A stretch of 64,000 nt of DNA, from positions 62,001 to 126,000 of the forward strand of contig NZ_WBSM01000006.1 in the NCBI RefSeq assembly GCF_009299505.1, given 5' to 3'. Each line of letters starts with the position of its first letter. The stretch's first letter is position 1. The notes under the pieces were generated by a model. It worked only from the letters and a program-made list of their open reading frames with translations. It had not been told where the DNA came from and did not search any database. Positions 8,243-16,863 of the stretch are shown piece by piece. The position numbers and the translations under genes are program-made. The DNA is from Bifidobacterium ramosum (GTDB lineage: Bacteria; Actinomycetota; Actinomycetes; Actinomycetales; Bifidobacteriaceae).

Positions 8243-11200
8243 ACGACACCGCAGCTCATTCGTCCGATTCCGCCGACCCGATCGCAGTCCGCCCATCCGC
8301 CGCTCCCACCGACAGCCCCGAACAGGCGCGGGTCGTCAACGCGCCCGCCGATGACACCGTGCTTGTCGTCGCCGGCGCCGGCAGCGGCAAGACCTACACG
8401 ATGACCCGGCGCATCATCAACCTCATCGCACAGGGCGTGCCGCCCGAACGCATCCTCGGCCTCACCTTCACCCGCAAGGCAGCATCCGAGTTGCTCGCCC
8501 GTGTGTCCGCCGCCGTGGTCGCCGGTGACGGTACCGGTGACCACGCCGGTGTCGGCACCGCCGCACGCCGCGCCTTCCTCAAACCGGAGGTCGCCACTTA
8601 TGACGCGTTCTTCCAGTCGATCGTGCGTCAATACGGCCTGCTCGTCGGTTTCGACCAGAACACGCAGCCGTTGAGCGAAGCCGGTGCGATGCAGCTCGCC
8701 TCCACGGTGATCGACCGGCATATGGACACGCTGTTCGCCTATGATTTCGGTTCGTTCGCGAGCGTCGTACGGCAGGTGCTTGGCTTGTCGCATGCGATCG
8801 GCAACGCGATGATCGGCGGCGGCATCGTCACCGTCGATCAGGCCATCGCACGCATTCGTGCATGGGACGCCGACTTCCTGCGCCAGCTCGACACGGCCAT
8901 CGGCGACCAGCTGGTGCCCGAGTCCGAGCCCGCGCCGAAACCGCCGCGTCGGCTTAAAAAAGACACCGACCGGCAGTATGCGGCCAAATGCGAGGACTAT
9001 CGCGCCGCACTGCACGACCTGTGCGTCTACCGGTGCGCCGCGTTGCGCGACGTCACGCGGCGCCGCGAGATCCTGCTGACCCTGGTCGAGGATTACGAGC
9101 ACGAGAAACGCCGGCAGAACATGGCCGAATTCAGTGATTTCACCCTCGCCGCATACCGGCTCGTGTCACAGTTCCCGTCAATCGGCGAACGCTACCGCCG
9201 CCGGTACACGCACGTGCTGCTCGACGAATACCAGGACACCTCCACCACACAGGCCATGCTGCTTGCCGCGCTGTTCCATCCCGATACCGGTCACGGTGCG
9301 GCCGTGAACGCCGTCGGCGACCCGTTCCAGTCGATCTATGCGTGGCGTGGCGCCAGTCCGGGCGCGTTCCGCATGTTCCAGCGCGATTTCGACATGGGGA
9401 AGGACGCGCGGCCGTTCCCTCTGAGCGTGACGCGCCGCAATGCGCGCATCGTGCTCGCCGCGGCCAACGACCTCACCAAGCCGCTGCGCATCACGCCGCG
9501 ACGGCCGGGCAGCTCGCTCATGCACGAGGTCGGCGTGACCGAACTGACCGCGCTGCCCACGGCTCCCGAAGGCACGCTCGGCGTGCTGGGCCTGACCACC
9601 TTCGGGCAGGAGGTAGACGCGGTGGCGCGGTTCGCCAAACGGGCGATCGCACGGTACACGCCGGGCGGTGCCGAGGCGGTGGTCGATGCCAGTGCGAAGG
9701 ACGTGCGCCCGCACGTGGCGGTGCTGTTCCGGGGCGGCAAGGAGCGCATGGCCGATTTCGCGCAGGGACTCGAACAGGCCGGGCTGACCACGATGGTCGT
9801 CGGTTATTCCGCATTGCTCGACCGGCCCGAGGTACGCGACCTGCTCGCCCTCCTGCACGCCGTGGCGGACCATACCGACACGAACGCGCTCATGCGGCTG
9901 CTCGCCACGCCGAGGTTCGGGCTGCGCGGCGCCGATCTGGCGGCGTTGGCCGATCTTGCGGACCGGTTGGACACCCAGTACCGGTACCGCGCGCTGGTCG
10001 AAGCCGGCGTGATCGAAGGCTGCGCGGCGTCCGGCGGCGTATCCGATCTTACCGATGCGGAACGGGAACGTCGCGCCCGCATCGTCAAGGAATACCGCGA
10101 TCAGGTGCCGCACGCCGTGTTCCTTGCCGATCTGCTCGCCCGCAAGGATTTCCCCGATCTACTCGCCGACGATCCGGCATTCGGCGCGGCGGCCGCGGCC
10201 GGTCTGACACGCGCCGGCGCGATGATCCGGCAGGTGCAGGCCGTGGCGAACCATCCGCTCGCCACGGTCATCGACACCGCCGTGCAGGCCCTCGACCTTG
10301 ACATCGACCTTGTCGTCGCGCAGGCGATCAACCACCCCGACCGCCCGGTGAACCCGACACGGGCGCGCGGCGCACTCGACTCGGTTGCCGCTCTGGTCAC
10401 CACGTACACGCAGGAGATCGTCGAAGGACAGAACCCGACCCTGCGCGGCTTCGTCGGCTGGGTGGATTCCCTCAAACAGATCGAGGAGGAGACGCCGGAG
10501 GCGCCTGATACGCCCGTTGACGTGGTGCTCATGACCATCCACCAGTCCAAGGGCTTGGAATGGGATGCGGTCGCCGTGGTCGGCATGGCCGACGGACGGT
10601 TCCCCAGCGGTCAGGGAGGCCTGTCGATCACGCCCGACGAACGACATCCGGGCGGTGCCGACGGCGATGTATGGACGCCGCCGGAATACCATGCCACCGT
10701 GCCGACGTGGCTGGATGACCCGTCCTCGGTGCCGGTGCCCGTGCGCGTGGACGCAGGCATCCTACCGAGGTTCCCGCACGACGCGGAGCCCGGCGGCGAT
10801 GCGACCGACGCGTTGCGGATGCTCGACGACGTGGAAGTCATCGACGACGAGATCTACGGCGACCTGCGCGCCGCCGACCTTGGCGACGAGACGGACGCCG
10901 TGGACCCGGACTCCTGGTACCTCACCCAGCAGGAGGAGTACGGCCGGCGGTTGTTGGCCGACGAACGCCGGCTCGCGTATGTGGCGTTGACACGCGCCCG
11001 GCGTGACGCGTTGCTGACGTACAGCGTGTATGCGAGCGCCGATCGGGACCCACGGCCATTGTTTGCCGACGGCAAGCCGCGCGGTGCGCGCAAGCCGTCC
11101 GTGTTCTGGACTGAAGTGCATGACGCGTTGGCCGGACACGCTGGTGCGATCGGCGTTGGCGGCGGTGACGGCATGCCTGATGGGCCGTCCGGCATGGGGG

Positions 11201-12485
11201 GCGGCGATGCCGGCCAGCCGGCGGCTCGGGAATCCGGTGCGGCGGGGGAGCCGGAGACATTGGCTTCGATCGGCGCGGACCGACCTGAGGGATTTTTCAT
11301 GGGGGAGGCGGCCGAGTCCTATGCACACGCCGTGGTGGACGATGCGTGGGATGCGCCGCTCGAACCGCATGCCGCCGATACCGCAGCGCTCGTCTGGCCT
11401 GCTGCATTGTCCGCCGAGGTGCGCGCCAAACTGGGTGTGGAGTCCACCCCCCCTGCTCCCCTCAGGCCGCTGCGCGGCCAGCTCCCCTCGCCGAGGGGAG
11501 CCGCGTTGCAGGAATCGACTCCCCTCAGTCAGCGCAGCTGACCGAGGGGAGCGGCGCCACTACCTCCGGCGCCGTCCCAGCCTCCGACTCGCTCCTCACC
11601 CGCGCCCGCATGCTCGTCGCTGACCACGACCTCATGCCGTGGTCCGTTGTTGATGACGTCCAACTTGACGCGCGTGTACGCAGCCAGGCCGAGCGGCTGC
11701 TCGCCCGTGGCCGTCAGAACGTCACCTCGCTGCAAGCCCGCGCCGGCACGCTCAATGCGCGCGAATCGCGGCTGCTGTGGCGCGGTCTGATTCGCCCCAT
11801 CCCACGCGTCGCCTCGCCGGCCGCCGAATCCGGCACGCGTTTCCACGCGTGGGCCGAGCGGTTCATCGATGCGTACGACGACGATCAGATCATGGATGCC
11901 GCCTCGATCGGCACGTCCGCAGATGCCACGGCATCCGATGCCGTCGGCACCGGTCGCGTCGCACAGTCGCGCGATGCGATGCTCGCCGATCTCGACGCGC
12001 GCGAGGCGACGGCCGACGGCAAGGAACGACGGCTCATCCTGTGGCAACGCCGGCTCGCGGCGTCACGGTGGGCAAGCCGACGGCCGGCATGGACGGAACG
12101 GCAGATCGTCGTCGCCATGCCGCAGCTGTCCGGATCCATCGTCAACGGCAAACTCGACGCCGTCTTCTACGGCGGTCTCGACGATGCGGATGGGGCGGCG
12201 GGCGACACGCAAGGCGTCACGAAACGCTACACCATCGTCGACTGGAAAACCGGCAAACGTCCGACGTCGCCGGACGACATCGCGGAAAAGCTCGTGCAAC
12301 TCGACTGGTACCGCCTGCTGCTCGCCGCCGTCGAACACGTGCCGCTGGACAGTATCGACGCGACCCTCTACTATCTGAATGAGCCCGATGAGGGCCGGCG
12401 CGAGCTGCACGCCCGCGCGAAAACCGAAGATGAGATCCTTGCCGAGTTGAGCTCCGGTATCCCGGAACAATCCGACAACGACTGA
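8239..12485 (+). CDS. adnB: AdnB-like UvrD/RecB helicase-nuclease, split by a -1 frame change
   Basis: Partner helicase-nuclease of adnA. It starts at the ATG at 8239, overlapping the adnA stop. The N-terminal motor is intact: Walker A AGAGSGKT at 45-52, Walker B LLDEYQDT near 327, and a C-terminal helicase motif ALTRARRDALLTYS. The opening frame stops at 11541. The RecB-type nuclease (GTRFHAW, GKLDAVF, VDWKTGKRP, QLDWYRLL) lies one frame back and ends at 12485. The change can be placed at C7 (11447-11453): one extra C, or a -1 slip on C-CCC-CCT at 11448-11454, gives a continuous protein of about 1415 residues. The zero-frame product (1100 residues) would be helicase only. It may be a sequencing error, a mutation, phase variation or programmed frameshifting; the sequence alone cannot decide. 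Confidence 0.8.
11448..11454 (+). other. Slippery heptamer C-CCC-CCT in adnB
   Basis: In the adnB frame the codons read ACC CCC CCT, so the heptamer fits X-XXY-YYZ for tandem -1 slippage. Re-reading one base moves the ribosome into the frame that encodes the nuclease domain. A hairpin begins ten bases downstream (11465-11479) and a stronger one follows at 11481-11501. Confidence 0.5.
11455..11553 (+). repeat. Hairpin-rich repeat cassette inside adnB
   Basis: About 100 bases of nested palindromes between the helicase and nuclease domains. There are three hairpins: GGCCGC-TGC-GCGGCC (11465-11479), GCTCCCCTC-GCC-GAGGGGAGC (11481-11501), and a 14-bp stem with one mismatch (11519-11551). GCTCCCCTC occurs twice and can pair alternatively with one GAGGGGAGC. 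It is open in the nuclease frame, encoding a low-complexity linker, so it looks like a repeat inserted at a tolerant site. Confidence 0.7.
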
Positions 12486-12625
12486 CGCCGCGGCGAACAA
12501 GGGCCGCGGAGCTGCCTGCGGAGGGAACGCATCGCAGGCGTCGTTGCGGATGGGAGCCGCGACCCTTGGAAGCATGTGTGGGCGGGCACACGTGCAGGAC
12601 GCAACACAGTTAAGGAGAACAACCC

Positions 12626-13351
12626 ATGGCTGCGACGAACGCAACCACCATCACCGCCGAGCACGGCGGTTCCGCCAACCTCAATCCCACCCATCCGAAC
12701 GCTCCCGGCGCATCCGGCATCACCTACCGCCGCATGGCATGGAGCGACGTCGACGCCGTCGTCAAGGAATTCGACGACACCTGGGGCGACTGGTCCAGTG
12801 CCGCTGGCACCCCTGCTTCGATCGCCCTGTCGCGACACTTCGTCCTGCACTACCTCGAACCGGCCACCGGCGCGACCATCGCCGAACGCGACGGCCGGTT
12901 CATGGGCGTGCTCATCGTCCGCGTACCCGGACGGCCCATCCTCTTCCCGCAGGCGAAGCAGACGCTCGCCGACACCGATCAGGCGCTCGCCGCCGACAAG
13001 GCGCACGGTGCGGCGGCCCTGCGCGAAACCCTGCAATGGCATGCGCTGGAAACCGACCTCGAACGCGACACGCACGTCAACGACACCACGCAGGCCGAGA
13101 TCGAGCTGTTCCTCGTCGCCGGCGCGGCACGCGGCCACGGCGTCGGCGGCACCCTGTGGCGTGGCGCGATGCGCGACTTCGCCGGTCTCGGCGTCCGCCG
13201 GTACTATCTGCACACCGACTCGAGCTGCGACGTGAGCTTCTACGACCATCAGGGTCTCGACTGCGAGATCGCATGGTATGCGGCCGACCATCCGCAGTAC
13301 GGCGACGACATGGACGACATCTTCATCTACAGCGGGGAGGTGGCCGCGTGA
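12626..13351 (+). CDS. GNAT family N-acetyltransferase
   Basis: 241-residue acetyl-CoA-dependent acyltransferase of the GNAT fold. The pyrophosphate-binding motif A is clear near 166-178 (ARGHGVGGTLWR, fitting R/Q-x-x-G-x-G/A), after a beta strand ending IELFLVAG. Close to the C-terminus comes YYLHTDSSCDVSFYDHQGL, the usual N-acetyltransferase beta5 region. The start is preceded by AAGGAGAA. It overlaps the following MFS gene by four bases (GTGA), so the two are translationally coupled and may serve one process such as modification and export of a small molecule. The substrate is unknown. Confidence 0.85.
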   Translation: MAATNATTITAEHGGSANLNPTHPNAPGASGITYRRMAWSDVDAVVKEFDDTWGDWSSAAGTPASIALSRHFVLHYLEPATGATIAERDGRFMGVLIVRVPGRPILFPQAKQTLADTDQALAADKAHGAAALRETLQWHALETDLERDTHVNDTTQAEIELFLVAGAARGHGVGGTLWRGAMRDFAGLGVRRYYLHTDSSCDVSFYDHQGLDCEIAWYAADHPQYGDDMDDIFIYSGEVAA

Positions 13352-14646
13352 CCGCCGCCACCGCAACGCAGTCCCGGCCGTCGCCGTACGCGCAGCTGTT
13401 CCGCATCCCCGGCACCAAGGCGTTCTGCGTGGCCGGAGCGGTCGCCCGACTGCCGATCTCCATGATGAGCCTCGGCATCGTGCTTGCCCTCAATCATCTG
13501 TACGACAACTGGACGATCGCCGGGTCGATGAGCGCCGCGTACATCCTCGCGGTCGCCGTCGTCACGCCGTTCTACGCACGCCTGTTCGACCGGTTCGGCC
13601 AACGCCGCGTCGGCGCGGTGGCCCTGAGCGTGCAGGTGATCGCCATGCTGTCCTTCGCCTTCGCCGCGCTGAACCGTGTGCCGATCCCGCTGCTGTTCGC
13701 GCTGGCGGTCGTCATGGGACTGACGCAGTTCTCGTTCGGCGCGCTCGTGCGCACCCGCTGGGCGTACGCGTTGCGCGATTCCGGCAACGAATCGCTGCTG
13801 AACACCGCGTACGCGATGGAGTCGGCCATCGACGAGATCGTGTTCATCGTCGGGCCGATCCTGGCCGCGTTCCTTGCCACATCGGTGCACCCGGTGTCCC
13901 AGCTGTTCGTGCCGACGCTCGCATGCGGCATCGGCGGCGCAGTCTTCTTCTCGCTGCGGCGCACCCAGCCGCCGGTCCTCGAGCCGGTGAACGTCGGGCC
14001 GGCCGGTGCGCCGGCCGGTGCGCGGCAGGTCGACGATCTGACCATGCGCCAGCTGCGCACCGGCGCGCCGAAGGCGAAAAGCGCGTTGCGATACCCCGGC
14101 GTGCTGCCGATCCTCATCGTCTTTCTCGTGTTCAACATGAGCTTCACCGCGTTCGACGTGTCGGTCACCGCGTCGATGAAGGCCGCCGGCGTCGAACAGT
14201 GGCTCGGCCTTCAGCTCGCGATGTTCGCGGTCGGCTCGTGCATCGGCGCGGTGATCTTCGGCTCGCACGAGGTAAAGGGGTCGCACTGGCGGCACATGGT
14301 CATGTTCCTGACGTTGCTCACCGTCGGATTCGTACTGCTGCGGCTCATGATGGACAGCTTCGTCGTGCTCGGCCTGCTCGAAATGCTCACCGGCCTGTGC
14401 GTGTCGCCGCTGTTCGCCACCGGCAACCTCATCGTCAAGGACGCCGTTCCCGCGCGTTCCCTGACCGAAGGCCTGTCGTGGCTCACCACGGCCGGCTCGG
14501 TCGGCACGTCGTTCGGTTCGACATTCGCCGGCGCGGTGCTCGACGCGGCCGGTCCGCACGTGAGCATGATGATCCCGTGGATCGCCGTCGGCTGCTCGGT
14601 GCCGCTCGCCCTGCTCGGCTGGGCGTTGGCGCGTCGTCGCGGCTGA
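13348..14646 (+). CDS. MFS transporter
   Basis: 432-residue integral membrane protein starting at GTG 13348, which overlaps the GNAT stop. Twelve hydrophobic segments are apparent. The MFS loop 2-3 signature appears as RLFDRFGQRRVG, with a shorter counterpart in the second half. A hydrophilic central loop (about 205-240, with APAGARQVDDLTMRQL) separates two six-helix halves. The N-terminus resembles the small actinobacterial MFS group that begins with a phrase like YAQLFRIPGTKAF. Probably an efflux carrier, but neither substrate nor direction can be read. A frame-consistent upstream extension has no start signal and is not supported. Confidence 0.85.
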   Translation: MTAATATQSRPSPYAQLFRIPGTKAFCVAGAVARLPISMMSLGIVLALNHLYDNWTIAGSMSAAYILAVAVVTPFYARLFDRFGQRRVGAVALSVQVIAMLSFAFAALNRVPIPLLFALAVVMGLTQFSFGALVRTRWAYALRDSGNESLLNTAYAMESAIDEIVFIVGPILAAFLATSVHPVSQLFVPTLACGIGGAVFFSLRRTQPPVLEPVNVGPAGAPAGARQVDDLTMRQLRTGAPKAKSALRYPGVLPILIVFLVFNMSFTAFDVSVTASMKAAGVEQWLGLQLAMFAVGSCIGAVIFGSHEVKGSHWRHMVMFLTLLTVGFVLLRLMMDSFVVLGLLEMLTGLCVSPLFATGNLIVKDAVPARSLTEGLSWLTTAGSVGTSFGSTFAGAVLDAAGPHVSMMIPWIAVGCSVPLALLGWALARRRG

Positions 14647-14662
14647 CATCGGCCGTGTGCCG

Positions 14663-14723
14663 CCAGCGGACGCACCGCTGGCTTGCCGTGGTGTTGGACG
14701 TGCGATATCGGACGTCCAACACC
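14663..14723 (+). terminator. Paired hairpins after the MFS gene
   Basis: Two hairpins follow the stop codon: CCAGCGG/CCGCTGG (14663-14681), then a perfect 12-bp stem GGTGTTGGACGT/ACGTCCAACACC (14690-14723). There is no U-tract, so intrinsic termination would be weak. The second could instead be a regulatory palindrome ahead of dapB. Confidence 0.45.
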
Positions 14724-14854
14724 GGATGGTATTGACGGATGATACGTGCGCCGGTCGGCGGTCGTGCGAACGATACGATGGTGCACGTATCTGATTCAGC
14801 CGATGGACGCGGGCCGGCACCGCCGGAACATCGGCCCGCACGCAAGGAGGACAT

Positions 14855-15607
14855 ATGATTCGAGTTTCCGTGGTCGGCGCCAAGGGGCGCATGGGCTCGC
14901 ACGTGGTCGAGGCGGTGAACGGTGCGGCCGACATGCAGCTTGCGCTCGCGCTCGACGCCGGCGATGATCTCACCGCGATCACGCCCGACAACACCGACGT
15001 GGTGGTCGAGTTCACCGTGCCGAGCGTCTCGCTGGGCAATGTGCTCGCACTCGTGAGGCAGGGCGTGGACGTCGTCGTCGGCACCACCGGCTGGGCCGAC
15101 GAGAAGCTCGATCAGGTGCGCGCCGCGTTGGACGGGGCGCCGCGTGAGAGCCAGACCGTGTTCATTGCGCCGAACTTCGCGATCTCCGCCGTACTCGCCG
15201 ATCATTTCGCCAAGGTCGCCGCCCCGTACTTCGAATCCGCCGAGGTCATCGAACTGCATCACCCGACCAAGGTGGACGCGCCGTCCGGCACCGCCATCCA
15301 CACTGCGCAGGCCATCGGCGAAGCCCGTCGCGCGGCCGGACTCGGCGAGATGCCCGATGCGACCCAGACCGACGGCGGCTCGCGTGGTCAGGTGGTCGAC
15401 GGCGTGCACGTGCACGCGGTGCGCCTGCGTGGCCTCAACGCCCACGAGGAGGTGCTGTTCGGCAACGCAGGGGAGCAGCTGGTCATCCGCGCCGACAGCT
15501 TCGACCGCATCAGCTTCATGCCCGGCGTGCTCCTCGCCGCCCGCAAGGTCGCCTCCGGCGCCTACCCGGGCCTCACTGTCGGTCTCGACCACTTCCTCGA
15601 CCTGTGA
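14855..15607 (+). CDS. dapB: 4-hydroxy-tetrahydrodipicolinate reductase
   Basis: NAD(P)H-dependent cytoplasmic reductase of the diaminopimelate/lysine pathway, 250 residues. The dinucleotide motif is GAKGRMG at 8-14. The catalytic and substrate-binding region is HHPTKVDAPSGTA, with the conserved His pair, Lys and DAPSGTA. The start is preceded by CAAGGAGGACAT, a strong ribosome-binding site. dapA, the preceding step in the pathway, follows after a repeat-bearing gap of 265 bases. That gap contains a 27-bp inverted repeat and an apparently leaderless dapA promoter, so the two genes may not be strictly co-transcribed. Confidence 0.96.
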   Translation: MIRVSVVGAKGRMGSHVVEAVNGAADMQLALALDAGDDLTAITPDNTDVVVEFTVPSVSLGNVLALVRQGVDVVVGTTGWADEKLDQVRAALDGAPRESQTVFIAPNFAISAVLADHFAKVAAPYFESAEVIELHHPTKVDAPSGTAIHTAQAIGEARRAAGLGEMPDATQTDGGSRGQVVDGVHVHAVRLRGLNAHEEVLFGNAGEQLVIRADSFDRISFMPGVLLAARKVASGAYPGLTVGLDHFLDL

Positions 15608-15688
15608 TCCTGTAATGCAGGTAATGCGCGTGGCCTCACCGCAAGAGCCTCGTCTCATGCGGCTTCGCTTCGTGCTCAATCCCTCACC

Positions 15689-15750
15689 CCCCTCCAACGG
15701 ACATACAGCCGATTCTCCCACCCGAATCGGCTGTATGTCCGTTGGAGGGG
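15689..15750. repeat. Inverted repeat, family A, copy 3
   Basis: A perfect 27-bp inverted repeat with an 8-base centre, the best-preserved of three copies (others at 3605 and 3731). The arm begins CCCCTCCAACGGACATACAG and continues GCCGATTC. It lies between dapB and dapA and would form a very stable hairpin in either transcript. No T-run follows. Confidence 0.9.
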
Positions 15751-15859
15751 AGAGGTGATGAAGCGTTGCCAAGCGCCTCGGGGAGGCTTATGCCTCATCG
15801 GGAGCGGGCGGCGGATGGGCGGTTCGGGCCGGCATCGGGCACGCGTCCCGGGCGAGAAG

Positions 15860-15872
15860 TACCGTAAACCAT
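15860..15872 (+). promoter_or_regulatory. Probable leaderless promoter of dapA
   Basis: TACCGT at 15860-15865 fits TANNNT and is followed by exactly seven bases and the dapA ATG at 15873, the same geometry as at the TetR gene. No convincing Shine-Dalgarno sequence is present. Confidence 0.4.
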
Positions 15873-16775
15873 ATGAGTGAGACGATGCATCTTCTTGATC
15901 CGGCCCCGTTCGGGCGCATTCTGCCGGCCATGGTCACCCCGATGAAGGCCGACGGCTCCGTCGACTACGAGGCGGCCCAGAAGCTGGCCAAGCAGCTGGT
16001 CGCGGACGGTGCGGACGGCATCGTCGTCAACGGCACCACGGGCGAATCGCCCACCACGCATATGGACGAGAAGGTCGAACTTGTCACGGCCGTCCGCGAA
16101 GCCGTGAACGTGCCGATCATCTCCGGTGCCGGCTCCAACGACACCGCGCACACCGTGCGCATGGTCGAACAGACCCAGGAGGCAGGCGCCGACGCGGTGC
16201 TCGTCGTCGCGCCGTACTACTCGCGCCCGTCGCAGGACGGCGTCTTCCAGCACTATCAGGCCGTCAACGAGTCGGCCGACAAGCCGATCATCATCTACGA
16301 CGTGCCCGGCCGCACCGGCCTGCACATCCAACTCGAAACCTATCGCCGCATGGCCGAACTCGACCATGTCGCGGCCGTCAAGGACGCCACCGGCGACATC
16401 GCCGGCGCGGTCCGCAAGCGCATGGAGACCGGCCTGACCTGGTACTCCGGCGATGACGGCCTCTTCCTGCCGTTCCTGTCGGTCGGCGCGGTCGGCATCA
16501 TCTCCGTGATCGCCCACGCGGCCGCCGGCCCGATGCGCGACCTCGCCAACGCGTTCGACCGTGGCGACATCCACGAGGCGCAGCGCCTCGCCGTCCAGCT
16601 CGCCCCGCTCGTCGAAGCGATGAACGGCAACGGCTTCCAGGCCGTCATGGCCAAGGCTGCGCTCAAGGTGCGCGGCATCCTCGACGACACCACCATGCGC
16701 CTGCCGAACGTCGGCCCCGGTCCGGAGGAACTGCACCGCGCCGAAGAGGGCATGAAGGCGTCCGGTCTGCTGTAA
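15873..16775 (+). CDS. dapA: 4-hydroxy-tetrahydrodipicolinate synthase
   Basis: Class I aldolase-fold enzyme condensing pyruvate with aspartate semialdehyde, first committed step to diaminopimelate and lysine. 300 residues. The Schiff-base lysine is Lys170 in AAVKDATGD; the proton-relay residues are Tyr142 in IYDVPGRTG, Tyr116 in PYYSRPSQ and the Thr pair in NGTTGESPTT at 54-62. It follows dapB and precedes the RNase J gene by 88 bases, the order dapB-dapA-rnj common in actinobacteria. No frame disruption. Related aldolases of this superfamily exist, but the neighbouring dapB makes the lysine-pathway role secure. Confidence 0.96.
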   Translation: MSETMHLLDPAPFGRILPAMVTPMKADGSVDYEAAQKLAKQLVADGADGIVVNGTTGESPTTHMDEKVELVTAVREAVNVPIISGAGSNDTAHTVRMVEQTQEAGADAVLVVAPYYSRPSQDGVFQHYQAVNESADKPIIIYDVPGRTGLHIQLETYRRMAELDHVAAVKDATGDIAGAVRKRMETGLTWYSGDDGLFLPFLSVGAVGIISVIAHAAAGPMRDLANAFDRGDIHEAQRLAVQLAPLVEAMNGNGFQAVMAKAALKVRGILDDTTMRLPNVGPGPEELHRAEEGMKASGLL

Positions 16776-16863
16776 CCGCAAACGGCCCGCATCCGGCGCC
16801 GCCCCGACATACGTCGTTCCCAGCACAGGCGGGAACACCAAGTAACAGAAACCCAACAAGGAA

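Noticed and set aside
12544-13347. Upstream extension of the MFS gene
   Set aside because: It lies across the GNAT gene, which has its own motif A and ribosome-binding site; the extension is Arg-rich shadow sequence and the GTG at 13348 gives a normal coupled start.
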